This document shows, piece after piece, positions 61,202 through 64,000 of a DNA stretch of 64,000 bases. How positions within the stretch are numbered: the first letter of the stretch is position 1; each line of letters opens with the position of its first letter. The notes beneath the pieces were generated by a model, which worked only from the letters and a program-made list of their open reading frames with translations, did not search any database and was not told the origin of the DNA. The stretch comes from Roseomonas sp. (lineage in GTDB: Bacteria > Pseudomonadota > Alphaproteobacteria > Acetobacterales > Acetobacteraceae). The stretch lies in NCBI GenBank assembly GCA_031180725.1, contig JAPSLO010000013.1, forward strand, positions 1 through 64,000, given 5' to 3'. The position numbers and the translations under genes were made by a program.

Positions 61202-62205
61202 CGGTTCTGCTCGAGGCCGATCACCTGCTGCGCCGCTACGCCACGCGACGGGGCATGCTGGGCCGCCCGGTGGATGTCCGTGCCGTGGACGGCGTCTCAC
61301 TGGTGCTGGAGGCCGGGCGCACGCTGGGCTTGGTCGGGGAATCCGGCTGCGGCAAATCCACCACCGGCCGCCTGGTGCTGGGGCTGGAGACACCGGATGG
61401 CGGTGAGGTGCGCTTCCAAGGCGATGCCATGCCTCCGCCCGGCAGTGCCGCCTGGCGGGCGCTCCGCGCGCGGATGCAGATGGTTTTCCAGGATCCTCTT
61501 GGTGCGCTGGACCGGCGCCTGCCGATCGGCGTGCAGGTGGCGGAGCCGCTGGAGATCCACGCCATCGGCAATGCGCATGAGCGCGCCGCGCGTGTAGAGA
61601 CGCTGCTGCGCGCCGTCGGGCTGCGGCCCGACCACGCCACGCGTTACCCGCATGAGCTGTCGGGCGGCCAGCGCCAGCGCGCGGTGCTGGCGCGTGCCCT
61701 GGCGACCGACCCCGCACTGCTGGTCTGCGATGAGCCGATCAGCGCGCTGGACGTTTCCATCCAGGCGCAGGTGATGAACCTACTGGTGGAGCTGCAGGAC
61801 CGCTTCGGCATGGGCGTGCTGTTCATCAGCCACGACCTGCGCGCCGTGCGCCAGGTGAGCCACCGCGTGGCGGTCATGTATCTTGGCCGCATCGTGGAGG
61901 AAGGCGATCCCGATGCGGTGTTGCACGATCCGGCGCACCCCTATGCGCAGGCGCTTGTCTCCGCCATTCCGCATCCGGGCCGGGGTGCGCGCCGCATCGT
62001 GCTGCAGGGGGATCCGCCGAATCCGGCGGACCGTCCCCGCGGCTGCGCCTTTCATCCGCGCTGCCCGGTGGCGACCAGCCTCTGCACCATGGATGTGCCT
62101 GCCCTGAAGCGGCGCCCCACGGATGGGCGGCTGATCGCCTGCCATGTGGCGCATGGCGATGTCCCGGCCGGCGGCGGCGTCGCCGAGGTGAAGGAGGCTG
62201 CCTGA
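61198..62205 (+). CDS. oligopeptide-type ABC transporter ATPase, DppF-like
   Basis: 335 residues. Walker [12 protein letters not shown], signature LSGGQRQRAVLARAL, Walker B LLVCDEPISALDVS, and the C-terminal extension RGCAFHPRCPVATSLC. It overlaps the DppD-like gene and precedes the first permease by two bases. Confidence 0.94.
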   Translation: MTVLLEADHLLRRYATRRGMLGRPVDVRAVDGVSLVLEAGRTLGLVGESGCGKSTTGRLVLGLETPDGGEVRFQGDAMPPPGSAAWRALRARMQMVFQDPLGALDRRLPIGVQVAEPLEIHAIGNAHERAARVETLLRAVGLRPDHATRYPHELSGGQRQRAVLARALATDPALLVCDEPISALDVSIQAQVMNLLVELQDRFGMGVLFISHDLRAVRQVSHRVAVMYLGRIVEEGDPDAVLHDPAHPYAQALVSAIPHPGRGARRIVLQGDPPNPADRPRGCAFHPRCPVATSLCTMDVPALKRRPTDGRLIACHVAHGDVPAGGGVAEVKEAA

Positions 62206-62206
62206 G

Positions 62207-63142
62207 ATGCTCCGCTTCCTCACTGTCCGGCTGCTGCGTGCGGCGCTGACGGTGGCGATGGTGGTGACCTTCGCCTTCGTCGTGCTGCGCATGTCCGGCG
62301 ATCCCGCGCAGATCATCATGGGGGCCGATGCACCGCCAGAGGCGGTGGAGGCCTTCCGTGCCGCCTGGGGCCTCGATCGGCCGCTCTGGGTGCAGTATTT
62401 CAACTACTTCGGCGCCATACTCTCGGGCGATCTTGGCCGCTCGATGCGCGACGGCCGCGACGCCATCCAGCTTGTCGCCGAACGCATCCCGGCGACCCTG
62501 GCCCTGACCCTGCCGGCGCTTCTGATGAAGGTGGCGCTTGGCATCCCGGCCGGCATCTATGCAGCGCTGCATCGCAATTCCTGGGTGGACCGCCTGGTGA
62601 TGATCGTGGCGGTGGCCGGTTTCACCGTGCCTTCCTTCGTGCTGGGGCTGCTGCTGGTTCTGGTCTTCGCGGTCCAGCTCGGCTGGCTGCCCTCTGGCGG
62701 GCAGGAAAGCTGGCGGCATGCCATCCTGCCCGTGGTGACCTTGGGGCTGGGCGGCGCGGCCGTGCTGGCGCGCTTCACCCGCAGCGCCATGCTGGAAGTG
62801 CTGGGCCAGCCCTACATCCGCACCGCCAGTGCGAAGGGCGTGCCCTGGCATGCCGTCGTCACCAACCACGCCCTGCCCAATGCCGCCATTCCCACGGTGA
62901 CGATCATCGGCTTCATGATGGGCAGCCTGATTGCCGGGGCGGTGGTGGTGGAAAGCGTCTTCTCCTGGCCCGGGGTCGGGCGGCTGCTGGTGGTGGCGGT
63001 GGCCAACCGCGACCTGGCGGTGGTGCAGTGCATCCTGCTGCTCGTGGCGGCCACGATGGTGTTTGCGAATCTGGTGGTGGATCTGCTGTACGGCCTGCTG
63101 GATCCAAGGCTGCGCAATGCGCCGAAGCGGGCGGTGGCCTGA
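62207..63142 (+). CDS. oligopeptide-type ABC transporter permease, DppB-like
   Basis: 311 residues, six membrane helices. Typical N-terminal arrangement LRFLTVRLLRAALTVAMVV, then LDRPLWVQYFNYFG and the EAA-type loop RTASAKGVPWHAVVTNHALP. It forms the channel with the following DppC-like permease. Confidence 0.93.
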   Translation: MLRFLTVRLLRAALTVAMVVTFAFVVLRMSGDPAQIIMGADAPPEAVEAFRAAWGLDRPLWVQYFNYFGAILSGDLGRSMRDGRDAIQLVAERIPATLALTLPALLMKVALGIPAGIYAALHRNSWVDRLVMIVAVAGFTVPSFVLGLLLVLVFAVQLGWLPSGGQESWRHAILPVVTLGLGGAAVLARFTRSAMLEVLGQPYIRTASAKGVPWHAVVTNHALPNAAIPTVTIIGFMMGSLIAGAVVVESVFSWPGVGRLLVVAVANRDLAVVQCILLLVAATMVFANLVVDLLYGLLDPRLRNAPKRAVA

Positions 63143-63143
63143 C

Positions 63144-64000
63144 ATGCCGGAAGCACCCATGCAGGTCGCCGTCGTCACCCCGCCGAAGCGGCGTGTAGCC
63201 GGTCCACCGCCGCTGGTGATCTTTGCCATCATCTGGCTGGTGCTGATGCTGGCCACGGCGCTGCTGGCTGACGTGATCAGCCCTTATGCCTATACCGCGC
63301 TCGATCTGCGCAACCGCCTGTCACCGCCCATCGGGCTGGGGGGCTCGCTGGTGCATGCGTTGGGCACGGATGAGCTCGGGCGCGACGTGCTCTCGCGGCT
63401 CATTTACTCCATCCGCACCAGCCTGTTGATCGCCTTCGGCGCGACCATCATCGGTGCCCTCATCGGCACCTCGTTGGGCTTCCTGGCGGCGCATTTCCGC
63501 GGCCTGGTGGAGCAGGCAGTGCTGGCGCTGGTGGATTTCTCGGCCAGCCTGCCCTTCCTGATCCTGGCGCTGGCGGTGCTGGCCTTCTTCGGCAATTCCA
63601 TGCTGCTGCTGGTCTGCCTGCTTGGGCTGCATGCCTGGGAACGCTATGCCCGCATCGCGCGCGGCCTGGCGCTGGCCGCAGGCTCGCAGGGCTATGCAGC
63701 GGCGGTGCGTCAGCTCGGTGCCTCGCCCTGGCGGATCTATGGGCGGCATGTGCTGCCGAACATCGCCTCCACACTTATCGTCTCCATGACCTTGGCCTTC
63801 CCGGAGATCATCCTGCTCGAGAGCGGCCTGTCCTTCCTCGGCCTTGGTGTGCAGCCGCCGGCCACCTCGCTGGGCTCCATGGTGGGCTATGGGCGAGAAT
63901 ACCTGACGCGGGCGCCCTGGATCATGCTGGCCCCTGCCACTACCATCGTAATCACAACACTCTCCGTCTCCCTGATCGGAGACTGGCTGCGTGACCGGCT
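63144..64000 (+). CDS. oligopeptide-type ABC transporter permease, DppC-like (runs off window)
   Basis: At least 285 residues, with no stop before the window end. LGTDELGRDVLSRLIY, AAAVRQLGASPWRIYGRHVLPN (EAA loop) and SFLGLGVQPPATSLGSMV are all diagnostic for DppC/OppC permeases. Only the last few residues should be missing (family length about 290-300). Confidence 0.92.
   Translation, partial: MPEAPMQVAVVTPPKRRVAGPPPLVIFAIIWLVLMLATALLADVISPYAYTALDLRNRLSPPIGLGGSLVHALGTDELGRDVLSRLIYSIRTSLLIAFGATIIGALIGTSLGFLAAHFRGLVEQAVLALVDFSASLPFLILALAVLAFFGNSMLLLVCLLGLHAWERYARIARGLALAAGSQGYAAAVRQLGASPWRIYGRHVLPNIASTLIVSMTLAFPEIILLESGLSFLGLGVQPPATSLGSMVGYGREYLTRAPWIMLAPATTIVITTLSVSLIGDWLRDR

Noticed and set aside
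60221..64000. Naming the last transporter a dipeptide permease (dppDFBC)
   Set aside because: The fold family is clear but its context is phosphonate and phosphate-ester use, and the ligands of family 5 binding proteins cannot be read from sequence.

Overview
The window is GC-rich, densely packed bacterial chromosome. It looks like an alphaproteobacterium of the Acetobacteraceae (Roseomonas-like). The PqqA peptide resembles the acetic-acid-bacterial form, pqqA-B-C-D-E is a complete cluster, and there are many Tat-type leaders, solute-binding-protein operons and alphaproteobacterial families (DUF1127, DUF4399, MocR regulators, DUF6496). The genus is an inference from these families; no rRNA is present.

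Layout. 1-0.5 kb: an initiator tRNA and a stretch with no recognisable gene. 0.5-9.6 kb (minus strand): a tripartite RND efflux operon (outer-membrane lipoprotein, MdtA-like adaptor, MdtB-like and MdtC-like pumps) with 4-base start/stop overlaps. 9.8-17.4 kb: LysR regulator, MFS exporter, GST, a second MFS carrier with a MocR regulator, LysE exporter, DUF1127 protein and a short-chain dehydrogenase. 17.4-20.7 kb: two tandem DUF4399 proteins, a secreted protein, and a TetR regulator divergent from a diiron-type metallo-beta-lactamase-fold protein.

20.7-34.3 kb is the most unusual part. A CsgG-like lipoprotein is co-transcribed with a caspase/cadherin-like/SUMF1 fusion. It faces a secreted glycine/asparagine-rich repeat protein that occurs twice as an apparently identical 755-bp direct repeat. 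The two copies bracket a cyclic-nucleotide cassette: a Crp/Fnr regulator, a CHASE2 class III cyclase, an OmpA protein, and an MscS channel with a cyclic-nucleotide-binding domain. More small secreted proteins with a related repeat and a lytic transglycosylase follow. Near-perfect Crp-like sites of the form CTGTG-N8-CACAG lie in front of several of these units. I propose a cAMP/Crp-controlled cell-surface secretion or fibre system.

34.4-37.6 kb: pqqABCDE. 37.6-39.1 kb: decayed sequence, a DUF6496 protein and a cytosolic copper-storage-type protein. 39.3-48.5 kb: a polyol dehydrogenase, an FGGY kinase, a SorC-type regulator and a Ugp-like ABC importer with glycerophosphodiesterase and PhoD phosphatase. 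48.5-64 kb: an FKBP isomerase, a phytase-like esterase, PhnD-E-E, a hexapeptide transferase, a phosphonate monoester hydrolase, three tandem paralogous solute-binding proteins and a DppDFBC-type importer that runs off the end. The last 20 kb read as one large organophosphorus scavenging region. Neither the Ugp-like nor the Phn-like transporter has its own ATPase gene here.
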